Assembly: GCA_014860445.1 (NCBI GenBank) | Contig: JACZJT010000032.1 | Coordinates: 138,268-202,267, forward strand | DNA: 64,000 bases | DNA from: Burkholderiales bacterium | Lineage (GTDB): Bacteria > Pseudomonadota > Gammaproteobacteria > Burkholderiales > SG8-39 | Direction: 5' to 3' | In this document: positions 54,492-63,040 of the stretch, one piece after another | How positions within the stretch are numbered: the stretch's first letter is position 1 | How the letters are laid out: the number at the start of each line of letters is the position of its first letter | Notes under the pieces: model-generated | What the model saw: the letters and a program-made list of their open reading frames with translations, nothing else | What the model was told of the DNA's origin: nothing | The model's database searches: none | Position numbers and translations under genes: made by a program

Positions 54492-55688
54492 ATGCTGAGA
54501 TTCGCATCTGCGCGCAGTGATGCAGTCAATTCGCAAACGGCAATGCGGGAGTGCCTCGATCAGGCGCGCGAGCGCCTGGACGGCGCAGAGATCGACCTGC
54601 TCGTATTTCATACGACGATAGGACACGACTTTGCCCGATTGATCGACGGTGCCAGGGAAGCAGCACCCGGCGCCGACATCGCCGGCTGCACCTGCGCCGG
54701 CGTTGTCGGCAGCGATGGGGCCAGCGAGCGCATGCGCGCCCTGGCCGTCATGGCCGTCAGCGGTCGCGACTACGCGGTCGCCCATGCGGATGTGATTCGC
54801 GGCGCCAATTCCTTCGAGGTCGCGAGCAAGGTCGCCGCTGCGCTCAAAGCGCAACAGCCGAACATAAGCATGGTGAACATTCTCGCCAGCGGTATCGACA
54901 TCGCCGGCGATCAGGCAATCGCGGGAATCGAATCGGTGTTCGGCCCGGAAACAATCGTATTCGGCGGTACCTCGGGCGACAATATGCGGGCGCGCGTCTG
55001 CTACCAGTTTGCCGGTTCGCGGATTCTCGAGCGCGGAATCGTGCTGGTCGGCTACGCCGATCCCAGCCTGAGCATGCTGACCGCGGTCCACCACGGCAGC
55101 AAGCCGATCGGCAAGCCGTTTACCGTGACCCGTTCGGAGAACAACCATGTGCTGGAATTCGACGGCGAAGCGGCATGGCCCGCATTGATGCGGCGGCTCA
55201 ATCTGCCGGTCGAGACGGATGTGTCGCAGACCCTGCCTGTCGCCGGACTGGGTCAGCGCATTCCGGACGATTTGCGCAAAGCCTACTGCAATGACTATTT
55301 TATCCACACGATTTTCAAGGTGAGCGAGGATCTGCAGTCGTTCTTTCTGCCGGCGGCCTGTCCCGAGGGCACGGAACTGCGCTTGATGCAGCGCGACGAA
55401 GACTATATTTTTGCCGGCGTTGAATCCATGATCGCCGGACTGGTCGGGCAGCTGGGCGAGCGCCAACCCGTGGCCGTGTTCCATACCGATTGCGCCGCGC
55501 GCGGCAAGTTCATGTTCAACCGCGTGCTCAAGGACGAGATCATTGCACGCATGCAGTACCCGGTATGCCAGGGCAGGGTCGTGCCCTGGCTGGGCAGCTA
55601 CGGCTTCGGCGAGTTTTCGCCCGTCGCGGGAACCAACCGCTTCCACACGCAGACCTCGTCGCTCTACGTTCTGACGCGCGAGCAGTGA
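54492..55688 (+). CDS. FIST-domain sensor protein
   Basis: A 398-aa protein with FIST N (about 25-215) and FIST C (about 220-375) domains, a sensor module found in signal-transduction proteins. Landmarks: IAGCTCAGVVG, VFGGTSGDNMR and AVFHTDCAARGKFM, then QGRVVPWLGSYGFGEFSPV. A strong GGAGG site precedes the ATG. It ends in a GTGA overlap with the downstream sigma-54 activator, so the two are translated together. The ligand of FIST is not established; binding of small molecules such as amino acids has been proposed. Confidence 0.88.
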   Translation: MLRFASARSDAVNSQTAMRECLDQARERLDGAEIDLLVFHTTIGHDFARLIDGAREAAPGADIAGCTCAGVVGSDGASERMRALAVMAVSGRDYAVAHADVIRGANSFEVASKVAAALKAQQPNISMVNILASGIDIAGDQAIAGIESVFGPETIVFGGTSGDNMRARVCYQFAGSRILERGIVLVGYADPSLSMLTAVHHGSKPIGKPFTVTRSENNHVLEFDGEAAWPALMRRLNLPVETDVSQTLPVAGLGQRIPDDLRKAYCNDYFIHTIFKVSEDLQSFFLPAACPEGTELRLMQRDEDYIFAGVESMIAGLVGQLGERQPVAVFHTDCAARGKFMFNRVLKDEIIARMQYPVCQGRVVPWLGSYGFGEFSPVAGTNRFHTQTSSLYVLTREQ

Positions 55689-57322
55689 ATTCCGCCGGCC
55701 CAAGCGCGCTGTCGCTCGCCGAGTTGAGCCGGCTTTGCGACGATTTGCAGCGCCAGGTCAGCAATCACATCAACACCAAGCAGGAGTTGATCGCGGCGCG
55801 CGACGCGCTCGACGGCGACCTGGACCGGTTTCGCGCGATACAGCGCTATAACCAGGAGGCGCTGAGCCTGACCAGCGTCGAAGCATTCATCGGGCATTCG
55901 GTCGAAGCGATCGTCGATGCCTTCGAACTGGAATGCGCCGCGGTGATGTGCTTCGGCCCGGACATGAGCAAGGTGCGCATCGACGGTCAGTTCGGCCTGG
56001 ACGGCGCGCCGCAGGATCTGCCTTTCGACCGCGCCTGGCTGGCCGGCGGCGGCTGCCAAATCTTCGCGTCGGACCACGCCATGTTGCGCGCCTGGTCCGA
56101 TCTGCGCCTGCTCGAAGCGATCGCCTGCCCGTTTCACGGCGCTGACGGACGCGCCATAGGCTGGATACTGGGCGCCCGTCGCGGGGCCACCTTCGATCCG
56201 ATTTCGCGCGACGTGGTTCCTTCATTCACCGTGATGGCGCAACAGGTCGGGTCCATTTGGCGCAGCCAGCAACTCACCGCGGACCTGCGCGAGGCACTGG
56301 CCGAAGTAGAACGCTACAAGGGGCGGCTGGAGGCGGAAAACATGTACCTGCGCGAGGAAATAGAGCGCAGCCATCATTTTGCCCACATCATCGGTCAGAG
56401 CGACGCGCTTCTTAATACGCTCGGTCTGGTCGATAAGGTGGCGCTCACCGATGCGAACGTCCTGATCTCCGGTGAGACCGGAACCGGCAAGGAATTGCTT
56501 GCGCGCGCGATTCACGACGGCAGCCGGCGCGGCGAGCGGCCGCTGGTCAAGGTCAATTGCGCAGCGCTGCCCGAGCATCTGATCGAATCGGAATTGTTCG
56601 GCCACAAAAAAGGCGCGTTCAGCGGCGCCGTGACGGATCGCGTCGGTCGTTTTGAACTTGCCGACGGCGGCACGATTTTTCTCGACGAGGTGGGCGAGTT
56701 GCCGCTAGAACTGCAGGCCAAGCTGCTGCGTGTCCTGCAGGAGGGTGAATTCGAGCGCCTGGGCGAGTCGAGCCCGGTGCGCGTGGACGTGCGCGTCATC
56801 GCCGCGACCAATCGCGATCTGTTGCGTGAAATCTCTAGCGGCGCGTTCCGCGAGGACCTTTACTACCGCCTGAATGTATTTCCGATCCACGCGCCGGCGC
56901 TGCGAGAGCGCGGCGGCGACGTGCTCATGCTGGCGATGCAATTTGCGCAGCAGATGGCGCAGCGCCTGGGACGGGAAATTACCGGTCTGTCGCAGGACGT
57001 CACCAAGTGGCTGCTGCAGTATTCCTGGCCTGGGAACGTGCGCGAACTGCAAAACGTGATCGAGCGTGCGGTGATACTCAGTCAGAGCAGCGTGCTGCAT
57101 TGGGACACCGGGCCGGCGCAGGGCGCGCGGCGCAGCGCGGCTGCCCTCGAGCCGGGCGTCGGGCCTGCGCGCACGCTGCGCGAAGCCGAAGCCGACTTGA
57201 TCCGCGCGGCGCTGCTCCAATGCAAAGGGATGATCGGCGGCAAAAACGGCGCGGCGCGCGTGCTCGACATCCCCGCGAGCACATTGCGCGACCGCATCCG
57301 CAAATACGATCTTAAGCTGTAA
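55685..57322 (+). CDS. Sigma-54-dependent activator with GAF-like sensor
   Basis: A 545-aa NtrC-family activator. Residues 1-60 are a coiled-coil region, 60-195 a GAF-like sensor (CPFHGADGRAIGWILGA), 200-230 a coiled-coil linker, and 232-470 the AAA+ domain with Walker A GETGTGKE (263-270), GAFSGA (310-315) for sigma-54 contact and Walker B GTIFLDEVGE. The C-terminal Fis-like helix-turn-helix (AARVLDIPASTLRDRIRKYDL) ends the protein. The contact loop has Ser where GAFTGA has Thr. The GTG start overlaps the FIST stop (GTGA). Likely regulated by the FIST protein; this is an inference. Confidence 0.9.
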   Translation: MNSAGPSALSLAELSRLCDDLQRQVSNHINTKQELIAARDALDGDLDRFRAIQRYNQEALSLTSVEAFIGHSVEAIVDAFELECAAVMCFGPDMSKVRIDGQFGLDGAPQDLPFDRAWLAGGGCQIFASDHAMLRAWSDLRLLEAIACPFHGADGRAIGWILGARRGATFDPISRDVVPSFTVMAQQVGSIWRSQQLTADLREALAEVERYKGRLEAENMYLREEIERSHHFAHIIGQSDALLNTLGLVDKVALTDANVLISGETGTGKELLARAIHDGSRRGERPLVKVNCAALPEHLIESELFGHKKGAFSGAVTDRVGRFELADGGTIFLDEVGELPLELQAKLLRVLQEGEFERLGESSPVRVDVRVIAATNRDLLREISSGAFREDLYYRLNVFPIHAPALRERGGDVLMLAMQFAQQMAQRLGREITGLSQDVTKWLLQYSWPGNVRELQNVIERAVILSQSSVLHWDTGPAQGARRSAAALEPGVGPARTLREAEADLIRAALLQCKGMIGGKNGAARVLDIPASTLRDRIRKYDLKL

Positions 57323-57324
57323 TC

Positions 57325-57346
57325 CGCCGCCCCTGCGCGGGCGGCG
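57325..57346. terminator. GC-rich hairpin between convergent sigma-54 activator and GST genes
   Basis: A perfect 8-base stem CGCCGCCC/GGGCGGCG (57325-57332/57339-57346). It lies in the short gap between convergent genes and could terminate both. There is no T-run, so the function is uncertain. Confidence 0.4.
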
Positions 57347-57371
57347 TGGTGTGGTGCTTGCGCCGGCACCG

Positions 57372-58019
57372 CTATCCGCGCATGCCCATGGGCTGCATCG
57401 GGAACAGGCTCACGTCGGCGCTCGGGCGGGCGGCGACGCGGTCGAACCAGGCCTGCAGCCTGTCGAGATCCTCGGGTATCGGCTGGCCTGCGTTGCGCAG
57501 CAGGTCGATGTAGGTGAACAGGCAGATGTCGGCCACGGTGAAGCGGTCGCCGCAAATCCATTTGCCCGGCTGCAGCAGGCCGTTCAGCCAGACCAAGCCC
57601 TTGCGCGCCTTCACCTTCAATTCGTCCGCTGCCTGGGGAATGCAGTGCACGCGTGTGTTGAACAGATCATAGCCTTCCTTGTAGTAGAAAGCGTGGACCA
57701 TGGGAATGCAGATATTGATCTCGACGCGGCGCAACCACATGCGCGTTTCGGCTCGCTCCTGCGCGGTTGCGCCGATCAGGGGATGCTTGGGGTTGAGTTC
57801 TTCCAGGTACTCGCAGATCGCGGCCGTCTCGGAAAGGTAGCTGCCGCCGTCGAGTTCCAGCACCGGCGTCTGGCCCGCGGGGTTCTTCTTCAGAAACGGT
57901 TCCTGCCGGTTTTCTCCGGCGAAAAGATCGACTTCGACTCGATCGACATCGATACCCTTTTCGGCCATGAACATCCGTACCAGTCGTGGGTTCATTCCAA
58001 ACGAGGTGTGCAGTTTCAT
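57372..58019 (-). CDS. Glutathione S-transferase
   Basis: A 215-aa GST with an N-terminal thioredoxin-fold domain (MKLHTSFGMNPRLVRMFMAEKG, NPAGQTPVLELDGGSYLSETAAICEYLE) and a helical C-terminal domain (GDRFTVADICLFTYIDLL). The start at 58019 has AAGGAG close upstream, so the 20-codon extension is dropped. It is divergent from the family III CoA-transferase across a region carrying a 34-base palindrome. Substrate not known. Confidence 0.88.
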   Translation of the reverse strand: MKLHTSFGMNPRLVRMFMAEKGIDVDRVEVDLFAGENRQEPFLKKNPAGQTPVLELDGGSYLSETAAICEYLEELNPKHPLIGATAQERAETRMWLRRVEINICIPMVHAFYYKEGYDLFNTRVHCIPQAADELKVKARKGLVWLNGLLQPGKWICGDRFTVADICLFTYIDLLRNAGQPIPEDLDRLQAWFDRVAARPSADVSLFPMQPMGMRG

Positions 58020-58149
58020 GAGCTTCTCCTTGTGCAGGGTTAGTGCTTGCTTTCCGCAGCCAACATGGCCCGGTGACAAAGGTCATCGCAACTAGCGTGC
58101 CGGGTCGGCCCTGCTGCAAAAGAATGAGTTAATAGTTATATGAAACAGT

Positions 58150-58164
58150 GTATTGCGCTAATAC
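58150..58164. promoter_or_regulatory. Small inverted repeat between GST and CoA-transferase genes
   Basis: GTATT-GCGCT-AATAC, close to the larger palindrome at 58192. May be part of the same control region. Confidence 0.3.
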
Positions 58165-58191
58165 GTGGGCACATCGAAGCGAACGATAATT

Positions 58192-58225
58192 GGCGCGGTA
58201 TCCGTGTCGACACGAATACCGTGCC
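58192..58225. promoter_or_regulatory. 34-base imperfect palindrome in divergent GST/CoA-transferase region
   Basis: Fifteen of seventeen base pairs match; the central CGTGTCGACACG is a perfect 12-base palindrome flanked by CGGTAT/ATACCG and then GGC/GCC. No T-run, so not a terminator. It is about 170 bases from the GST start and 120 from the CoA-transferase start. A protein-binding site for a dimer or tetramer is the simplest explanation. Confidence 0.5.
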
Positions 58226-58344
58226 GGATTCCGTCTCGAACGAAACTCCAGGCGCAAGGCCGGCGTCAGGCGCCGGGAAAGATTTGTGCTAAGGTCCTCG
58301 TGCCTCCTCGATGAGGACCGGCCGACCGAATTCCGGGACATGTT

Positions 58345-59730
58345 GTGACGACGAATTCCCATGAATTGCTCGCCAGCGTTTGGAGCCTCGCGGGATTGCC
58401 GCCGCAGTCGCTCGCGCATGCGGAATTGACTGGTGCGGAGCCGGTTCTGCCTTCATCCTTCGCCGTGGGCACGGCGGCGCAGCTACCCATTGCAGCAGCG
58501 GCACTCGCGGCCTGCGAACTCGGCCACGCGCGCGGCCAGACACGGCAGCAGGTGCGCGTGGACATGCAGCATGCCGCGCTTGAATGCGCCGGCTGGTTCA
58601 GCGTCGACGGCCGCGTGCCCGATATCCGCGACAGTTTCACCGGCGCCTATCGCTGTGCCGACGGCTGGGTGCGCGTGCACGCGAACTTCGCCCATCACCG
58701 CGACGGTGCATTGCGGCTGCTTGGACTCGCGCCGGAGAAGGCGCGGCGCGCCGACGCCGAGCGTGCACTGCTCGAATGGCGCGCGCAGGATTTCGAGCAG
58801 GCTGCGGCCGAGCGCGGACTGGTCGTCGCCGCGATGCGCGGTTTTGACGAATGGGATGCGCATCCCCAGGGCAAGGCCATCGCGGCGCAGCCGTTGATGA
58901 GTTTCGAGCGCATCGGCGACGCGCCGCCGCTTGCTTTTCCGCGATTGGAAGCAGACGAGCGGCCGCTCACCGGCATCAAGGTGCTCGATTTGACGCGCAT
59001 ACTCGCCGGACCGGTGGGCGGGCGCGCGCTCGCGGCTTACGGCGCCGACGTGATGCTGGTCAACGCGCCCCAACTGCCGAACATCGAATCGATTGCGACC
59101 ACCAGCCGCGGCAAGCTGTCGGCGCACGTGGATCTGCGCAGCGACCTGGGCCTCCGGGATATGAATGCGCTGCTGGTCGGTGCCCATGTGTTCATGCAGG
59201 GCTATCGGCCGGGTGCGCTGGAGGCATTGGGTTATGGCGCGCAGGCACTTGCCGAGCGCAGGCCCGGCATTGTCTGCATTTCGCTTTGCGCTTACGGCAC
59301 GGACGGTCCGTGGGGCGCGCGCCGCGGCTTCGACTCGCTGGTGCAGACGGCGACCGGATTCAACCACGCCGAGGCCGAGGCCGCCGGCCTGTCCAGCCCC
59401 AAGCCGCTGCCGATGCAGATACTCGATTACGCGACGGGTCATTTGATGGCGTACGCCGCTTCGGCGGCTTTGCTGCGCCAACAAAATGAAGGCGGCAGCT
59501 GGCAGGTGAAGGTTTCGCTGGCGCAGACCGGGCACTGGATTCGCAGCCTGGGGCGCGTGCCTGAGGGTTTCAGCGCGACATTGCCGGAGCGCGCGCCTTA
59601 CCTCGAAACCAGCCGATCGGGCTACGGCGAACTGGTGATGCTGCGCCACAGTGCACAGTTGTCGCGTACGCCCGCGCTGTGGACGCGGCCTTCGGTGCCG
59701 CCGGGCACCGATCCCCCTGTCTGGCCCTAG
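58345..59730 (+). CDS. Family III (CaiB/BaiF) CoA-transferase-like protein with swapped halves
   Basis: A 461-aa protein. The motif typical of the CaiB N-terminus (IKVLDLTRILAGPVGGRALAAYGAD) occurs only at about residue 213, and the residues before it (YRCADGWVRVHANF, HPQGKAIAAQP) resemble the family's C-terminal half. The catalytic Asp candidate is in ILDYATGHLMAYA. This domain order, C-half then N-half, is odd, and suggests circular permutation or fusion of neighbouring genes. Start is a GTG. Divergent from GST. Acts on unknown CoA thioesters. Confidence 0.75.
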   Translation: MTTNSHELLASVWSLAGLPPQSLAHAELTGAEPVLPSSFAVGTAAQLPIAAAALAACELGHARGQTRQQVRVDMQHAALECAGWFSVDGRVPDIRDSFTGAYRCADGWVRVHANFAHHRDGALRLLGLAPEKARRADAERALLEWRAQDFEQAAAERGLVVAAMRGFDEWDAHPQGKAIAAQPLMSFERIGDAPPLAFPRLEADERPLTGIKVLDLTRILAGPVGGRALAAYGADVMLVNAPQLPNIESIATTSRGKLSAHVDLRSDLGLRDMNALLVGAHVFMQGYRPGALEALGYGAQALAERRPGIVCISLCAYGTDGPWGARRGFDSLVQTATGFNHAEAEAAGLSSPKPLPMQILDYATGHLMAYAASAALLRQQNEGGSWQVKVSLAQTGHWIRSLGRVPEGFSATLPERAPYLETSRSGYGELVMLRHSAQLSRTPALWTRPSVPPGTDPPVWP

Positions 59731-59751
59731 ACCGGATCCGGACCGTCGCGC

Positions 59752-60903
59752 TCAGTTCCCGATCAGCTTGCGCAGGATCGCAAGGCGCGCACCCAGCTGC
59801 ACCGCGGGATCGAACAATGCGAGGCTGCGCGCGCGGCCCATTTCTCCGAGGCTCGCAAGCGCCCGTGCATCGCCGCGGTAGTGCACTACGCGCTCGACGA
59901 TCGCATCCGCGTCGGGCGGCACGATGCAGATCTCGGTGCCGTCGGCGTAGTAGTGGTTCTGTCGCATCACGTCCGAGCACATCAGGCCCACTCCGGAGAG
60001 TGAGGCTTCCACGCACGCGGCCGTGGGGAAACCGTCGGTCTTGCCGCCGCCGAGCAGATGCGGAATATTGGGCGAGATGACCATGTCCATGCCCGCGTAG
60101 AACGCGGGAAACTCGGGTGTGGGCTTGATTCCGTGAAAGCGGATCGTGTCGGACAGCGCGGAGACGTCGAGGTCCTCCGGACCGTAGTTGCCGACCACGT
60201 GGAAACGCGCTTCCGGAATCTTTTGCGCCAGAACGCGGGCGGCCGCGATGAACGTGTCATAGCCTTTGTCGCGACCCTGCGGCATGTATTTGTACGCGAC
60301 GAAGCACAGATCCAGTATCGGCTTGTCCAGCCCGAAGCGAAGTTTCACCTGCGGCGAAGTGAAATAATCGGCTGGGATGACCACTCCGTAAATCATTTCC
60401 ACGCGTTCCTGATCGTAGAAGTTTTTTGTCTTGAGGTATTCGAGGGTCGCAACCTGGGTCACGATCACTTTGCGCAGCTGTTCGTAGGCAAACAGTCGCG
60501 CGAGCTTTGCGTCGCTCGCGGCGTCGTCGATGCCGAAGTCGCCGCCTGGATACAAGGTCATCGCCAACGGCAATCCCTGCCGTTCCACGTGCGGAAGGTA
60601 GGCGTGGGCCGTGCTCAGAAAAACGCTGTAGACGAGCCTGCTCGCTGGCAGCGGCGCCTCCGGCTCGAACAGGCGCACCCGCGACGCAAGTGCAGGGTGA
60701 TGCGCAGCGTACACGGCATGGTGCTGCTCGAAGCCCGGAAGGGTGCTGAGAACGACGGAACCGGGTATCCGCTCCAGATAGTGACTGAATTCGGCGTAGC
60801 GGTAGGCCGACAGGGGGCTGGGGAAGGCCATGTCCAGTGTCAGCAGGGGAATCGTTTGCGGACGCGAGAAGATTTGATTCAGTAGTCCGCTGAGGATCGC
60901 CAT
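59752..60903 (-). CDS. Glycosyltransferase family protein (GT-B fold)
   Basis: A 383-aa protein that looks like a GT4-type glycosyltransferase. The C-terminal half has IRFHGIKPTPEFPAFYAG, a display near MDMVISPNIPH and a nucleotide-sugar-binding region FPTAACVEASLSGVGLMCSD, as in GT-B enzymes. The N-terminal half has no signal peptide. Its acceptor and donor are unknown. It is convergent with the CoA-transferase gene, with a 21-base gap, and single. Confidence 0.65.
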   Translation of the reverse strand: MAILSGLLNQIFSRPQTIPLLTLDMAFPSPLSAYRYAEFSHYLERIPGSVVLSTLPGFEQHHAVYAAHHPALASRVRLFEPEAPLPASRLVYSVFLSTAHAYLPHVERQGLPLAMTLYPGGDFGIDDAASDAKLARLFAYEQLRKVIVTQVATLEYLKTKNFYDQERVEMIYGVVIPADYFTSPQVKLRFGLDKPILDLCFVAYKYMPQGRDKGYDTFIAAARVLAQKIPEARFHVVGNYGPEDLDVSALSDTIRFHGIKPTPEFPAFYAGMDMVISPNIPHLLGGGKTDGFPTAACVEASLSGVGLMCSDVMRQNHYYADGTEICIVPPDADAIVERVVHYRGDARALASLGEMGRARSLALFDPAVQLGARLAILRKLIGN

Positions 60904-60997
60904 GGCAGCCGATTATTCGGCCGCCATGGTCGGCTGTCAATCTTCGCGCTGTGAAAGAAAAACACGCCGCATGCGGAACCCCAGGCCAGACTGAGCG

Positions 60998-61054
60998 CAA
61001 AAAAAACCCCGGGTCTGGCCCGGGGTTCAGGTTGCCCCGAGGTTGCCCTCGGGG
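60998..61054 (-). terminator. Tandem terminator after the phasin gene
   Basis: Two hairpins in tandem: CCCCGAGG/CCTCGGGG (61035-61042/61047-61054), then ACCCCGGG/CCCGGGGT (61006-61013/61019-61026) followed, on the minus strand, by a run of eight T. Strong intrinsic terminator for the phasin transcript. Confidence 0.85.
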
Positions 61055-61109
61055 CCGCTGACAACAAAGGAGGAGGAGAAGCTGCCAGCGTTTTCGTGAA
61101 GAAAGCCTA

Positions 61110-61649
61110 TTACGCTTTCTTTTTGCCGGCTTGTTTCACCACGGTCGCGGTGGCGGCAGTAACATTGGCTTCGGCGAGCTCGGTGGCTTGCTTGACCGCC
61201 TTGGTGAAGCTGTCGTAGGCGGAGTTGGCGGCAGCCATCGCGGATTTGACCGCGGCGATGGCGACGTCCGAACCGGCCGGCGCGTTCTTGCTCAGCTTGT
61301 CCATCAGCGAGACCACCGACTTGTTCATTTCGGCGGCCTGGAACTCGGCCAGCTTGGTCACTTCGGCTTGGGTCTGGGTCGCCACGTCATATACATTGCG
61401 CGAGTAGGCGATCGCTTTTTCCAGCGCCGGCTGGGCCGAATTGGCGCTCAGGTTGGCAAATTCCTGCGCATCCTTGACCGACATCAGGGCTTTTGCCTGG
61501 CTGACGCTGTCTTCGAACGCCGCCTTGGTGGTGTTGAAGTTCAGGGCCGACAGACGCTCGAACGCGGCGAACTGGGCTTGGGCAACGGTAAACAGCGCAT
61601 CGACGCCGGCTTTGTTTGCGGCAGCAAATTGTTCAGGTGTGGCGTACAT
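61110..61649 (-). CDS. Phasin, PHA granule-associated protein
   Basis: A 179-aa phasin of the Phasin_2 type that coats polyhydroxyalkanoate granules. N-terminal MYATPEQFAAANKAGVDALF is characteristic, and the rest is an Ala-rich amphipathic helix set (YDVATQTQAEVTKLAEFQAAE) with a Lys-rich end. The ATG at 61649 has a GGAG site; a 26-codon upstream extension has no support. It suggests the host stores PHB. The AT-rich upstream region (61650-61900) is a likely promoter/regulator target. Confidence 0.92.
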   Translation of the reverse strand: MYATPEQFAAANKAGVDALFTVAQAQFAAFERLSALNFNTTKAAFEDSVSQAKALMSVKDAQEFANLSANSAQPALEKAIAYSRNVYDVATQTQAEVTKLAEFQAAEMNKSVVSLMDKLSKNAPAGSDVAIAAVKSAMAAANSAYDSFTKAVKQATELAEANVTAATATVVKQAGKKKA

Positions 61650-62149
61650 TTTGAATCTCCATATAAAGTTACGAAAAGGTCCCGCAATCTTGGGTGCAAC
61701 GGCCTCGTAACTACGAAGATATTGCACTGCAACAATTTGAATTTTACGCTCAAGCCGTTGCCTGTCAAGTATTTTTTTAAAAAAGCTAGAACTGCTTTGA
61801 TGTGATGCACAAATTTAGTTAAATCATATAGTTAGCTTGTTGTTGGAGGCGAAGCGGCTGAATTTAACCAGTATTTATTGTTATAAAACAATGCGTTGCA
61901 GAAAATGGCGCGACGACTGCTGCAATGCTGGTTAGCGGGGGCTCACTTTTATCGCGTACTACGCAGGTAAATCGGTCGATTCCGGCCGACTTGATACAAT
62001 GCGCGGCTTTGCGACGGACAATATGCCTGCGAACTTTCCTGTAACCCGGTTGGAAAAGCGCGGAAGCATCGTCTTCTGCCCTCCCGATCCGGCGTCCGAC
62101 GCGCTGACCATGAGCGGGTCTCTACCTTTGCAGCGATTCGGACACGGCC
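61650..62149. other. AT-rich region between phasin and EamA transporter genes
   Basis: About 500 bases with no convincing gene. The left half (61650-61900) is AT-rich, unlike the rest of the window, with T-rich and A-rich tracts, consistent with a phasin promoter. A short plus-strand frame (61999-62160, 53 codons) overlaps the transporter start but lacks a ribosome site and is not called. A TACAAT-like -10 element near 61995 could serve the transporter. Confidence 0.4.
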
Positions 62150-63040
62150 ATGCCGATTGACGAGCGCGGCGCGGCGCGGCTCTGGTTGCAGGCAATGCCC
62201 GGCCTGTTCGTGCTTTTGTGGAGCACGGGATTTGTCAGCGCCAAATTCGGCTTGCCCTACGCCGAGCCGCTGACTTTTCTGCTGTTGCGCTTCGCCCTCG
62301 TCGTTGCGCTGATGTTGCCGCTTGCGCTGATCATGCGCGTCACCTGGCCGGATAGCTTGACCCAACTGGGACATGTCGCGGTCGTCGGCGTGTTGATGCA
62401 AGGCGGCTATCTCAGCGGTGTGTTCTGTTCCATTCATCTGGGCATGTCCGCAGGCGTCAGTGCACTGATCGTCGGCATACAGCCCATCCTCACCGCATTT
62501 GCGAGCGCGCCCCTGTTCGGTGAACGTTTGCATGTGCGTCAATGGTCGGGACTGGTGCTCGGTTTTGGAGGCGTACTGCTGGTCGTGCTCGGCCGCACGA
62601 CGCTGACCGGCATTACGCCGGCGACGCTGGCGCTATCGGTGATGGCGCTGCTTTCGATCACGGTCGGAACACTGTATCAAAAGCGCTACTGCGGCGCGGT
62701 CGATCTGCGCGCCGGTTCGGTGATTCAATTCTGCGCCGCCGGTCTGGTCCTGCTACCCCTGGCGCTGGTGTTCGAAACCATGCGCGTGAACTGGACCGGC
62801 GAATTCATCGCGACCCTGGCCTGGCTGGTACTGGTACTGTCGATCGGTGCGATTTCCCTGCTGTATATCCTCATACGCAAGGGCGCCGCGACCAGGGTGG
62901 CGAGCCTGTTCTATCTGGTCCCGCCGGCGACGGCGCTGATGGCCTATGCCATGTTCGGGGAGACGCTCGGCCCCATGGCAATGGCGGGAATGATGCTGGC
63001 TGCAATCGGCGTCGCGCTGGTGGTCTACCGACGCCAGTAA
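62150..63040 (+). CDS. EamA/DMT-family transporter
   Basis: A 296-aa inner-membrane protein with ten hydrophobic segments in two EamA repeats (about 10-145 and 155-290). Landmarks: LFVLLWSTGFVSAKFGLPYAEP at the N-terminus and LYILIRKGAATRVASLFYLVPPATALMAYAMFGE near the end. Members export amino acids, metabolites or drugs; the substrate is not predictable. Its 3' end overlaps the next convergent gene by 16 bases. Confidence 0.88.
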   Translation: MPIDERGAARLWLQAMPGLFVLLWSTGFVSAKFGLPYAEPLTFLLLRFALVVALMLPLALIMRVTWPDSLTQLGHVAVVGVLMQGGYLSGVFCSIHLGMSAGVSALIVGIQPILTAFASAPLFGERLHVRQWSGLVLGFGGVLLVVLGRTTLTGITPATLALSVMALLSITVGTLYQKRYCGAVDLRAGSVIQFCAAGLVLLPLALVFETMRVNWTGEFIATLAWLVLVLSIGAISLLYILIRKGAATRVASLFYLVPPATALMAYAMFGETLGPMAMAGMMLAAIGVALVVYRRQ

